Shown here in pieces: positions 7,766-14,524 of a stretch of DNA of 64,000 nt. Source of the stretch: Kordia sp965283645 (GTDB lineage Bacteria > Bacteroidota > Bacteroidia > Flavobacteriales > Flavobacteriaceae). Each line of letters begins with the position of its first letter. Within the stretch, counting starts at the first letter, position 1. Under the pieces are notes generated by a model. That model saw nothing but the letters and a program-made list of their open reading frames with translations, had not been told where the DNA came from and made no database searches. The stretch spans positions 124,001-188,000 of the forward strand of contig NZ_CBDIPG010000002.1 of NCBI RefSeq assembly GCF_965283645.1, in the 5' to 3' direction. The position numbers were made by a program, and so were the translations under genes.

Positions 7766-7800
7766 GTCATTTAAGAACACTCGAATAAAAAAAGAAAATT

Positions 7801-8004
7801 ATGACAAATTATATTAACTGTGATAAACCTGAAAGTCCTTTCGGAAGAATTGAATGTAATAATTGCGGAGCGAAATATGATTTTGAATTTGACTCAATAA
7901 AAGCACCTTACAAAGAAACAGGAATTTTAAAATGTGCTTGTGGAGTTGACTTGGTAAGATGGAATAGTACGACTGAACCATATTTGGTAAGAGTTAATGA
8001 ATAA
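7801..8004 (+). CDS. Small zinc-ribbon-like protein, cassette 2
   Basis: 67 residues. Two cysteine pairs are seen, CNNCG near residue 19 and KCACG near residue 43, spaced as in a zinc ribbon; the remainder is acidic. No signal peptide. Function unknown. The stop overlaps the start of the next ORF by eight bases, so the two are translated together. The cassette begins at core GTTGTGC 36 bases upstream. Confidence 0.6.
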   Translation: MTNYINCDKPESPFGRIECNNCGAKYDFEFDSIKAPYKETGILKCACGVDLVRWNSTTEPYLVRVNE

Positions 8005-8389
8005 AACATACAAAATACATCTGAATGGAATTCTAATTGGGACTTCTGAATTAGAAAAAGCTGATGCACCAATGGGAGTTGCATTTGGACTGATTGTATT
8101 TAACCGAATTGAATCGCCATACGAATTCTTTAAAGAATACTGTTTGAAAAACAATATTGTTATAAATACAGACGACCCAGAATTTGAATTTATCGACACT
8201 CAAGTGATATCTGGTTTAAAAGTATTTAGACAAGATGGACTGGAAATAAAAGGAGTTGCTGGAAATGCAATTACAGGAATGAAAAGAGATGGATATGAAA
8301 TTTCAATTTTAGGAATCAATTATCCTTTTTACGAAGAAGAATTTCCACATCACGTAAAGGAATATGAAAATTTGTTCGGAAAAGAATAA
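7997..8389 (+). CDS. Hypothetical protein, cassette 2, second ORF
   Basis: 130 residues, no signal peptide or membrane helix. It starts with a beta-hairpin-like segment (YKIHLNGILIGTSELEKADA) and contains Gly-rich turns (KGVAGNAITGMKRDGYEI). It is coupled to the zinc-ribbon ORF by an eight-base overlap. The layout (a short first protein followed by a larger one) is common for cassette-borne pairs. I recognise no family. The stop codon at 8387-8389 lies nine bases before the left core of site S2. Confidence 0.6.
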   Translation: MNKTYKIHLNGILIGTSELEKADAPMGVAFGLIVFNRIESPYEFFKEYCLKNNIVINTDDPEFEFIDTQVISGLKVFRQDGLEIKGVAGNAITGMKRDGYEISILGINYPFYEEEFPHHVKEYENLFGKE

Positions 8390-8397
8390 AAACGAAC

Positions 8398-8532
8398 GCA
8401 CAACACCGTGTATAATTAATTGCTTTGGTCGTTGCCTATTTGGAAAATTCCTTCGGAATTTTCTCGCGTTCGTTTTTGTTTACTAAATTAGTTGCTCAAA
8501 CACGCAACTAACCATACACATCAACGTTAGGC
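8398..8532 (+). repeat. attC-like site S2 (135 bp)
   Basis: Left core GCACAAC (8398-8404) is the exact complement of the cassette 2 start core GTTGTGC. Right core GTTAGGC is at 8526-8532. The arm GTGTATAATTAATTGC pairs with GCAACTAACCATACAC. A perfect terminal hairpin, GAAAATTCC-TTC-GGAATTTTC, sits near the centre. S3 is nearly identical and the same length. Confidence 0.75.
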
Positions 8533-8566
8533 TTAATTAGAAAAACCCGAGAGACCAATTCCATAA

Positions 8567-9136
8567 ATGAAAATATTCCTTAAAATTCTTGGACAAATAA
8601 TAGCACTCGGAATAGTAATCTTTTTAGGAATATTATTGACTTGGGAACAAATTCCTGGAAATAAAAATATTTGTGATGCTGGTCAAGGACTTTACGGATT
8701 AGCTTGGTTGATTTTCATAATTATTTCAATCGCTTTGTTTATAAATTCTTGGATTTTTCTAAATAAAAATAATTGGAAAAAATACCGAATTACTGTTATG
8801 ATAATCTGTGTACTTATCGTTTTAATATCGTTAACTCTAAGGTCTGTGATTTTTCAAGTATCATATGGAAAAGAAAAACATAAAATTGAAAATACCGAAA
8901 ATTACAATCAGTTAATTGAAGTAAAACTTTATGAAAATGGAAAATTCTATTCTTGGACTTATGATATGGGTTGTCAATTAGAAAATATCGGAACATATAA
9001 ATTGAATGGAAATAAAATAACATTGGAATTTGGAAATGAAAAATCTGAATATTTAGGAACAGAATATCTAATCGAAAATGATAAAGTTGTCTGTAATAAA
9101 GGTTGTGATTACGAAAACGAATTGAAAATAGAATAA
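8567..9136 (+). CDS. Membrane protein with C-terminal lipocalin-like strand region, cassette 3
   Basis: 189 residues. Three hydrophobic helices at about residues 9-27, 43-62 and 73-92, then a soluble C-terminal part of about 90 residues rich in beta strands. Its GTYKLNGNKITLEF segment resembles the repeating strand-turn pattern of lipocalin-like barrels. The protein probably sits in the inner membrane with the barrel-like part in the periplasm; there are three Cys, two of them in CNKGC near the end. Function unknown. Single ORF in its cassette; the start lies 34 bases after the core GTTAGGC. Confidence 0.6.
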   Translation: MKIFLKILGQIIALGIVIFLGILLTWEQIPGNKNICDAGQGLYGLAWLIFIIISIALFINSWIFLNKNNWKKYRITVMIICVLIVLISLTLRSVIFQVSYGKEKHKIENTENYNQLIEVKLYENGKFYSWTYDMGCQLENIGTYKLNGNKITLEFGNEKSEYLGTEYLIENDKVVCNKGCDYENELKIE

Positions 9137-9145
9137 AATAACTAA

Positions 9146-9280
9146 GCCTAACACCGTGTATAATTAATTGCTTTGGTCGTTGCTTATTTGGAAAATTCCT
9201 TCGGAAGTTTCTTGCGTTCGTTTTTGTTTACTAAATTAGTTGCTTAAAGACGCAACTAACCATACACAATCACGTTAGGC
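9146..9280 (+). repeat. attC-like site S3 (135 bp)
   Basis: Left core GCCTAAC (9146-9152) and right core GTTAGGC (9274-9280) both fit the integron consensus RYYYAAC/GTTRRRY and are complementary. The body differs from S2 at fewer than ten positions. The TAAGCCTAAC at its left end is the ten-base complement of the cassette 3 start GTTAGGCTTA. Confidence 0.78.
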
Positions 9281-9318
9281 ACAAGCAAAAGAAACCAACA
9301 TTAACCAACTATATTAGA

Positions 9319-9720
9319 ATGAGTTTAGTTCAAATTGACAAACAAAAACTAATCGATACAGGATTTACGGAATCTGGTGTAAAAAGGTATGAAAATACTA
9401 TTACAGAATATTCCCAAATACTATTCGATAAGTCTAAAAAATTCGGAGAAGCGCGAAAGGCCAACGATTCTGCGGTAGAAATAAATTATGAAAATGTTCA
9501 AGGAGCTGTGAAGGTAATTTCTTCAACATTCGCAGATGAAAAAATACCGAAATGGAAATTATGGGCTCAATCTGGTGAATATCTGATAACCGCACTTTGT
9601 GGTTATTTAGGTTCTCAAGCGACACAAGATAATGCACCAAGTCACTTCACAATATTCTTTGTAATATCTGCAGTTGTCGGAGTAGGTTTGTTTATCGTTA
9701 GAAAAACTTCAAAAAACTAA
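9319..9720 (+). CDS. Small membrane-anchored protein, possible histone-fold-like N-terminus, cassette 4
   Basis: 133 residues. About 75 soluble residues are followed by hydrophobic segments at about 88-100 and 109-127, ending in a basic tail. The soluble part has a helix, a loop and then VEINYENVQGAVKVI, which recalls the strand-helix end of histone folds (a beta contact followed by helix). The downstream partner has a similar IEITASDIEETYRRL. The start ATG is 38 bases after the cassette core. The two genes are four bases apart and surely co-expressed. The fold suggestion is a weak pattern match. Confidence 0.55.
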   Translation: MSLVQIDKQKLIDTGFTESGVKRYENTITEYSQILFDKSKKFGEARKANDSAVEINYENVQGAVKVISSTFADEKIPKWKLWAQSGEYLITALCGYLGSQATQDNAPSHFTIFFVISAVVGVGLFIVRKTSKN

Positions 9721-9724
9721 AAAA

Positions 9725-10234
9725 ATGAAAAAGTCAATAAAATACACAGATTCGGCTTCAAAAAAACTTAATAGTGTTTTGGAGAAAGTCAAAGAACAAA
9801 TTGCTGATGATATCGTTAATTCTAAAAATTATCCTGGAGAAGAACTTATTGAAATAACAGCTTCAGATATTGAAGAAACTTATCGCAGATTAAGCATACG
9901 GAATAACAAGTCAACATTTTACAGAAAAAGTAAAATGATAAGAATGATAATTCCTGTTTATTTTATTTTGGGTATTATGCTAACACTTTTTGGCATTTTT
10001 AGAAAAGATATTATGGAATTAATTAAAAATGACAAAGAGGGTCTTATGTATTCACTAACAGGTTTTGTGATATCTCTAACTTCTGCTGCTATATTTTATC
10101 TATACAAAAATAAAGAGAATGAAAGAAGACGTGAATATGAAAAAGAACGTAGAAATCTAAGTAAGTGGATATCTGAAATTGATTTAGAAAAATATGATAC
10201 TGAATTTCTGAAAGATGAAAATGCCAGTGCCTAA
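9725..10234 (+). CDS. Two-helix membrane protein, possible histone-fold-like N-terminus, cassette 4
   Basis: 169 residues. The soluble N-terminal part (about 1-72) carries a helix (SASKKLNSVLEKVKEQIADD) and IEITASDIEETYRRL, then membrane helices at about 77-96 and 107-126, then a highly charged cytoplasmic tail (NERRREYEKERRN). It could heterodimerise with the upstream cassette protein through the matching N-terminal motifs. Its last codons run into the attC-like site: the stop TAA at 10232-10234 is part of the core GCCTAAC. Function unknown. Confidence 0.55.
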   Translation: MKKSIKYTDSASKKLNSVLEKVKEQIADDIVNSKNYPGEELIEITASDIEETYRRLSIRNNKSTFYRKSKMIRMIIPVYFILGIMLTLFGIFRKDIMELIKNDKEGLMYSLTGFVISLTSAAIFYLYKNKENERRREYEKERRNLSKWISEIDLEKYDTEFLKDENASA

Positions 10235-10427
10235 CATCGTATAAAAACAATAGGGCAATTGTAGCAAAACCGAATGGTTTGGGCGCATTTGCAAGGTCGC
10301 CAAATTTTTAAATTTGGCTTATTGAGAAAGAAAAAATAATAAGAAAAATTTAAAAATTCAGCTTGTGGCTCAACCGAATAGATAGCGTGCAAATCTGCCC
10401 TACTGTTCTTATACACAACCGTTATAT
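10229..10427 (+). repeat. attC-like site S4 (long type, 199 bp)
   Basis: Left core GCCTAAC (10229-10235) complements the cassette 4 start GTTAGGCA; right core GTTATAT at 10421-10427. Outer arms GTATAAAAACAATAGGGC and GCCCTACTGTTCTTATAC pair with few mismatches. Inner CGCCAAATTTTTAAATTTGGC forms a further hairpin. Homologous to S7 over the full length. Confidence 0.72.
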
Positions 10428-10855
10428 ATAATTCAAAAAAAGAATCGGAGACATCCGTTAGAAAAGAGATTTTGGAACGATTTTATGTAGTTTTTAAAAT
10501 CAATAGGTTTTCATTTAAGTTTTTGTCAGTTACACTGTGAAAGACAGTTCTTTCAAACATTGTTAATGTACTCAAAAACTTGATTTAAGGTAGTAGATTT
10601 ATTTGACAAAATCAACTCTTTATAAAAAACGATAAAATCTAACGTTGTAAATGCTAAAAAACAGCACACGCCTTATACAAATATAAAGCGCATCCTTTTT
10701 TTTATTTCAAACGGATTTCAATGCTCATTTGGGCTCTTTTTTGAACTCCTGTTTTTTACTTGAATTTAAGTTGTATTTTAGTTCAATAAAGAACGCAAAA
10801 AAACATATATATAACATTGTGTAAACCTGCATTAAAACGCAGTTTACACTTAACG
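10422..10855 (+). other. Cassette 5, no ORF of 60 codons or more
   Basis: This unit starts at GTTATATATA and ends at the exact complement TATATATAAC, so its borders are as clear as those of coding cassettes. Yet none of its six frames holds an ORF of 60 codons or more. It is AT-rich, with T tracts (for example around 10698-10704) and several short inverted segments. It could carry a small RNA, a promoter for downstream cassettes, a very short peptide or a decayed gene. I see no recognised RNA family. Confidence 0.55.
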
Positions 10856-10861
10856 TTACCT
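10809..10861 (+). repeat. Minimal attC-like site S5 (53 bp)
   Basis: Left core ATATAAC (10809-10815), right core GTTACCT (10855-10861). GTGTAAACCTGC pairs with GCAGTTTACAC leaving one extrahelical C, and the loop is ATTAAAAC. The spacer next to the cores is unpaired (3 versus 5 bases). This is close to the textbook shape of a short attC, including the extra-helical base. Confidence 0.72.
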
Positions 10862-10882
10862 GCAAGCTGAAAAAAATTGAGT

Positions 10883-11572
10883 ATGACAAAAAACATTACA
10901 CTTCTGATTTTAATATTTATTATTTCAAGTTGCTCTGCACAAGAAAATTTTAGAGATTATTATTATCAAATTGGAACAAAAAAGGAAATCAAAGTTTACA
11001 AATATGTTGACAAAAACAATCCAAGGAATATTGAATATTGGAAAGTTACTACAAACCCGAAAACAAATAAAATTCTAACCGAATCTTTCACAACTGATTT
11101 TAGACTTTACAATATATTCGAGGAAGAGCTGAAAACAAATGGAGCGGAAATAATTCGTTATGCAGATTTTGAGGTTAATGACGAAAAACAGAATATACGG
11201 ATTGACGGAACGATTGTCGATAAAGATGTTTATAAATGGAATGACACAAACAAATATATTTATTCAGTCAAATACACGAGTCCAAAATATGGAAATGAAC
11301 AATTCATAAAAGAACGAACTAAAAATAGCTTTGAAAAAATAACTATTAGCGGAACTGAATATTCAACATTAAAATTTAAGGATGAATACGAGATTAAATC
11401 ACTCGAAAATGACCAGAACTATGAATTTCATCAATTTACCTATTACGCAAAGGGAATTGGAATGGTAAAATACCAAAGGTATCATCCAGATGGAGCAACG
11501 ATTGAATTAGAATTAACCGAAATCCTAACTGAAAAAGAATTTGATGAACTGAAAGAAAAAGCCAGCAGGTAA
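10883..11572 (+). CDS. Putative lipoprotein, cassette 6
   Basis: 229 residues from ATG 10883 (a TTG two codons earlier is in frame but less likely). A signal peptide with lipobox ISSC (about residues 14-17) points to a lipid-anchored periplasmic or outer-membrane protein. The mature region is rich in Lys, Tyr, Glu and Thr with beta-strand character, and no catalytic motif is recognised. Its stop codon TAA lies inside the core AGGTAAC of the following site. Neighbouring cassettes are unrelated, so context says nothing about its task. Confidence 0.6.
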   Translation: MTKNITLLILIFIISSCSAQENFRDYYYQIGTKKEIKVYKYVDKNNPRNIEYWKVTTNPKTNKILTESFTTDFRLYNIFEEELKTNGAEIIRYADFEVNDEKQNIRIDGTIVDKDVYKWNDTNKYIYSVKYTSPKYGNEQFIKERTKNSFEKITISGTEYSTLKFKDEYEIKSLENDQNYEFHQFTYYAKGIGMVKYQRYHPDGATIELELTEILTEKEFDELKEKASR

Positions 11573-11698
11573 CACCGTATATAATTCATTGCTAGTTATA
11601 GCCAGTTTACGAAAGTCCTCGCGGACTTTATTTGTCCGTAATTTTTTATAAATTAGGTGCTTAAAACACGCAACAAACCATATACAACAACGTTGCCA
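11567..11698 (+). repeat. attC-like site S6 (132 bp)
   Basis: Left core AGGTAAC (11567-11573) complements the cassette 6 start GTTACCT. Right core GTTGCCA is at 11692-11698. The arm GTATATAATTCATTGC pairs with GCAACAAACCATATAC, and a central hairpin AAAGTCC-TCGC-GGACTTT is conserved in place, though not in sequence, with S2. Confidence 0.72.
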
Positions 11699-11711
11699 TT
11701 AATTAGAACCT

Positions 11712-12554
11712 ATGACCAGAAACATTCCGAAAAAGGTAAGAGAAGCTTTAAGAAAAGAAGTCAATTTTGGATGTCCAATTGATGGTTGTGGCAGTCCTTA
11801 TTTGAGTTATCATCATTTTGACCCACCTTGGCATATTGAAAATCATCATAGACCAGAGGGAATGATTGCATTATGCCTCGAACATCACAAGCAAGCCGAT
11901 TATAATGCATTCACAGATGACCAATTAAAAGAATTTAAAAAAAATCCGTTCCTATCTTCAGATGATTCAATACAAGGTCAAATAAATTGGAAAAGAGAGA
12001 ATTTAGTTTTCTTAATTGGGGGAAATGTTTTCATTGGAGCTCAAAATATTTATCTCAATAAACAAGAACAATTGTTGTGGCTCACTACTGATGAACAAGG
12101 TAATTCACTTCTGAATTTAGATATGAAATCCGAAAAGGGAGAATTGATTTTTTCATTACGTGATAATGATTGGTTGGTTATGTCCAATTTTGATAATATT
12201 GAAAGTATTCCGAGCGGAAAAAAATTATTCTTCGAAAATAAAACAGAAGATTTAAAAATCGATATTGAATTTAATAACTATTCAAAAGTCGACTTTCAAA
12301 AGAAATATGCAGAAGATATTCCAGCGAGGTGGATAGAGATAATTACAAATAAAATTGTTGCTGAACCTATCACAGTCTGCGTAATCAATGGTCACTTAAC
12401 TTATCCTTTTGAAATTAGAATGGAATCAACAGGCACTACAATAAACGGAGAAGGAAGCGAGATTACTGTAATGGGAAGTCTAACTCTAAAAAATGTCAAG
12501 GAACACATAATGCAAAGAGGATTAGTTGTCGGAAGTGGAGTACTGATAAAGTAA
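11712..12554 (+). CDS. HNH-type zinc/metal motif protein, cassette 7
   Basis: 280 residues. The N-terminal 75 residues carry an HNH-like arrangement: CPIDGCG, then YHHFDPPWH, HHRPEGMIALC and EHHKQAD, with paired Cys and many His. This resembles HNH endonuclease-like modules found in mobile genes. The C-terminal 200 residues are beta-rich, with hydrophobic strands and no membrane helix, and I do not recognise them. A nuclease or defence role is plausible for cassette cargo but unproven; a structural zinc site is the alternative. The ORF begins 13 bases after the core. Confidence 0.6.
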   Translation: MTRNIPKKVREALRKEVNFGCPIDGCGSPYLSYHHFDPPWHIENHHRPEGMIALCLEHHKQADYNAFTDDQLKEFKKNPFLSSDDSIQGQINWKRENLVFLIGGNVFIGAQNIYLNKQEQLLWLTTDEQGNSLLNLDMKSEKGELIFSLRDNDWLVMSNFDNIESIPSGKKLFFENKTEDLKIDIEFNNYSKVDFQKKYAEDIPARWIEIITNKIVAEPITVCVINGHLTYPFEIRMESTGTTINGEGSEITVMGSLTLKNVKEHIMQRGLVVGSGVLIK

Positions 12555-12557
12555 CTA

Positions 12558-12756
12558 ATGGCAACAATGTATATAAAAAATAACGCAAGTCGTTGCTAAA
12601 ACAAAGGCTTGGGCATTATTTGGAAGTCGCCAAATTTTTCAATTTGACAATTTCCTAAAAATAAAATAAATAGTAAAATTTAAAAATTCGGCTTGTGTAT
12701 AATCTGAAAAGTATCGCTTACAACTGCCCTACTTTTCTTATACGGAGACGTTGGCA
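12558..12756 (+). repeat. attC-like site S7 (long type, 199 bp)
   Basis: Left core TGGCAAC (12558-12564) is part of TAATGGCAAC, the ten-base complement of the cassette 7 start GTTGCCATTA. Right core GTTGGCA at 12750-12756. Outer arms GTATATAAAAAATAACGC and GCCCTACTTTTCTTATAC pair imperfectly. Same length and layout as S4. Confidence 0.72.
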
Positions 12757-12767
12757 GTAATACCGAA

Positions 12768-13856
12768 ATGAACATAGAATTAGAAAACCTACAATCGACT
12801 ATAAAAAGGAAGTACAGTTTTAAATATAAACCTGAATTTTCTGAATCTTTCAAGACAGATATAAAAGACAACCAAATAATCCCATTAACTATTGAAGTTT
12901 TTGAAAAATTAGAATGGCCAATTGTCTTTAGAGACAATAAGTCAGTTGAAGCTAAAAGGAAAGGCGACTGGAATAAACTGACCGAAAAAATAACAATTAC
13001 CAAAAAGGCTTCTGGTCGAATTGAGGTTCATAGTAAAACAATTGAAGGTAATTTCATTGATTTCGGAAAAAACTCTAAAAGAACTGGTTTATTCATTATT
13101 CTTTTTCAAAAGTTAGCTAAAGAATACCAAGAAAGCGGAAAACTCTCTGAATTAGAAACGGAGTTTGAAAAAGAAAACAGTTGGGCAGATTATGAAATTC
13201 CTTCAGAATTACCAAAACCAAAAGAATTTGGAAAACCAAATTTAGTTCTTTCAATAATTGGAGGTCTTATTATCGCAATTCTGTTTGGAATATTAATTGC
13301 GTTTTTAACTACAAAATTTACCTATTTCATTGGAATCTATGAATTCGCAATTGGAATCGGTATTGGATACTTCTTTGGTCAAGTTTTAAAGAAAACTAAT
13401 TACATTGAGTTTAGATCAATTCAATTTATCATTGGAGGAATCGTGATTGTAATGTTTATAACGAATCTATTCACACAATATCAATTAATAATCGCAGAGA
13501 ATAACATTTCAGAACTTAGCTTTTTTGAATTTATGAAACTGCGTTTTGAAGGCGGGTTAACAATAAAGGATTTAAATACAGGTTGGATTGGACTTACTTT
13601 AAGTTGGGTTTTTCAAATGGTTTTCCCTTACTTTTTAGCTGTCGGTAAAGTTGCAGGAATTACAGCAAATTATATTATTGAAAAAATTCCTGAAAAAGTA
13701 CTTGAATATACAATTTATCTTTTCGAAATGGAAAAGTCAGAAAGTGAAGTTAGAGCTGAATTAGCACAAAAAGGATGGAATAAAAAGTCTGACCAAGATA
13801 ATGTTTTTAAAGCTATTGTCGAGATAAGTGGATTTCATCAAATGAACAGAGAATAA
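12768..13856 (+). CDS. Polytopic membrane protein with soluble N-terminal domain, cassette 8
   Basis: 362 residues. About 110 soluble N-terminal residues (strand-rich, with an EKITITKKASGRIEVHSKT segment) are followed by a charged linker, hydrophobic helices at about 160-182, 186-203, 216-234 and 270-300, and a charged C-terminal tail. It is the largest cassette protein. No family is recognised. The cassette opens with GTTGGCA only 18 bases before the start, leaving little room for a private promoter. Confidence 0.58.
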   Translation: MNIELENLQSTIKRKYSFKYKPEFSESFKTDIKDNQIIPLTIEVFEKLEWPIVFRDNKSVEAKRKGDWNKLTEKITITKKASGRIEVHSKTIEGNFIDFGKNSKRTGLFIILFQKLAKEYQESGKLSELETEFEKENSWADYEIPSELPKPKEFGKPNLVLSIIGGLIIAILFGILIAFLTTKFTYFIGIYEFAIGIGIGYFFGQVLKKTNYIEFRSIQFIIGGIVIVMFITNLFTQYQLIIAENNISELSFFEFMKLRFEGGLTIKDLNTGWIGLTLSWVFQMVFPYFLAVGKVAGITANYIIEKIPEKVLEYTIYLFEMEKSESEVRAELAQKGWNKKSDQDNVFKAIVEISGFHQMNRE

Positions 13857-13866
13857 AAGTACTACT

Positions 13867-13989
13867 TGGCAACACCGTAAATAATTAATTGCTATTTATA
13901 ATATACTTATGAAAACCCTCGCAGATTCTCTATTCATTTTTATTCGCCAAATTATATTCTTAAACAAATAATACACAAAACCATTACCA
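13867..13989 (+). repeat. Degenerate attC-like site S8 (about 123 bp)
   Basis: Left core TGGCAAC (13867-13873) is intact, and the arm GTAAATAATTAATTG is recognisably the same as in S2. The right core is altered to ATTACCA (13983-13989), losing the invariant GTT, and arm pairing is weaker. The site is probably inactive and marks an ageing end of the array. Confidence 0.55.
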
Positions 13990-13998
13990 ATAATTAAG

Positions 13999-14394
13999 AT
14001 GAAGAAAATAATTTTCATATTAACTTTGATATGCATATCTACTATTGGATTCAGTCAAACAGATTCAATTAAAGGAAACCAATTTGAACTAACGGGAAAG
14101 ATTATCAATGAAATTTCTTTAACTCCTCATTGTGGAAATTTTGCTTTCGGAACGGTCGTTGAATTTGAAATTATCGAATTTTCTGACTCCAATTATAAAG
14201 GTAGTTCTATAGGTGTGATTTTTACTTGTCCTGAATTCTATAAAAGTGGATTTTTTGAGATTGGAAAGACTTATACAATTACCATTGCTGATGAAAATCA
14301 AGCAGACTTCAGTTGGATTATTCCTAATGAATATATATTGAATAAATACAAGTTGGACAAAAAACTGTGGGTCATTGAAGCGAATAAGAAATAA
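13999..14394 (+). CDS. Small secreted protein, possible last cassette
   Basis: 131 residues with a clear signal peptide (MKKIIFILTLICISTIGFSQ), so it is exported. The mature part is beta-rich with two Cys (about positions 35 and 75) and aromatic residues near the end; it resembles small exported beta-sandwich proteins, but I know no family. It follows degenerate site S8 and has no clear site after it. A half-site-like TATATATACTAAACGTTACA ending at 14451 may be a relic of one. Confidence 0.6.
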   Translation: MKKIIFILTLICISTIGFSQTDSIKGNQFELTGKIINEISLTPHCGNFAFGTVVEFEIIEFSDSNYKGSSIGVIFTCPEFYKSGFFEIGKTYTITIADENQADFSWIIPNEYILNKYKLDKKLWVIEANKK

Positions 14395-14524
14395 TAAAAT
14401 ATGAAATCATAGTTCACTACGGCTGTTATGTTATATATACTAAACGTTACAAATTCCAAATACACAAAACCAAGCACATTCAAGATTTCCCAAATGTGCT
14501 CAACTTAAAATATAGTAGTGTTTT

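Larger units (their letters stand above)
6846..13989 (+). mobile_element. Integron-like gene cassette array without a visible integrase
   Basis: Eight clear units, plus a likely ninth, each hold zero to two plus-strand ORFs and end in a structured repeat. Repeats begin ...AAC and end GTT..., the integron core polarity. The start of each cassette is the reverse complement of its own end: GTTGTGCG/CGCACAAC, GTTAGGCTTA/TAAGCCTAAC, GTTAGGCA/TGCCTAAC, GTTATATATA/TATATATAAC, GTTACCTGC/GCAGGTAAC, GTTGCCATTA/TAATGGCAAC. That is what circular cassettes inserted at a G/TT junction would leave. After AAC every repeat has a 3-base spacer opposite one of 5-6 bases, like the unpaired central spacer of attC hairpins. 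One core pair (GCCTAAC/GTTAGGC) fits RYYYAAC/GTTRRRY fully; others deviate. No tyrosine recombinase is encoded in the window. Flanked by smpB and a biosynthetic megaenzyme. Confidence 0.75.

Noticed and set aside
6846..13989. CRISPR array or tandem repeat
   Set aside because: Units are 0.4-1.2 kb, carry genes, and repeats are long and variable; no short evenly spaced repeats.
6846..13989. Insertion sequences or MITE copies around the genes
   Set aside because: No transposase, no target duplications; the borders match by cassette-specific complementarity, which differs from unit to unit, unlike fixed terminal inverted repeats.
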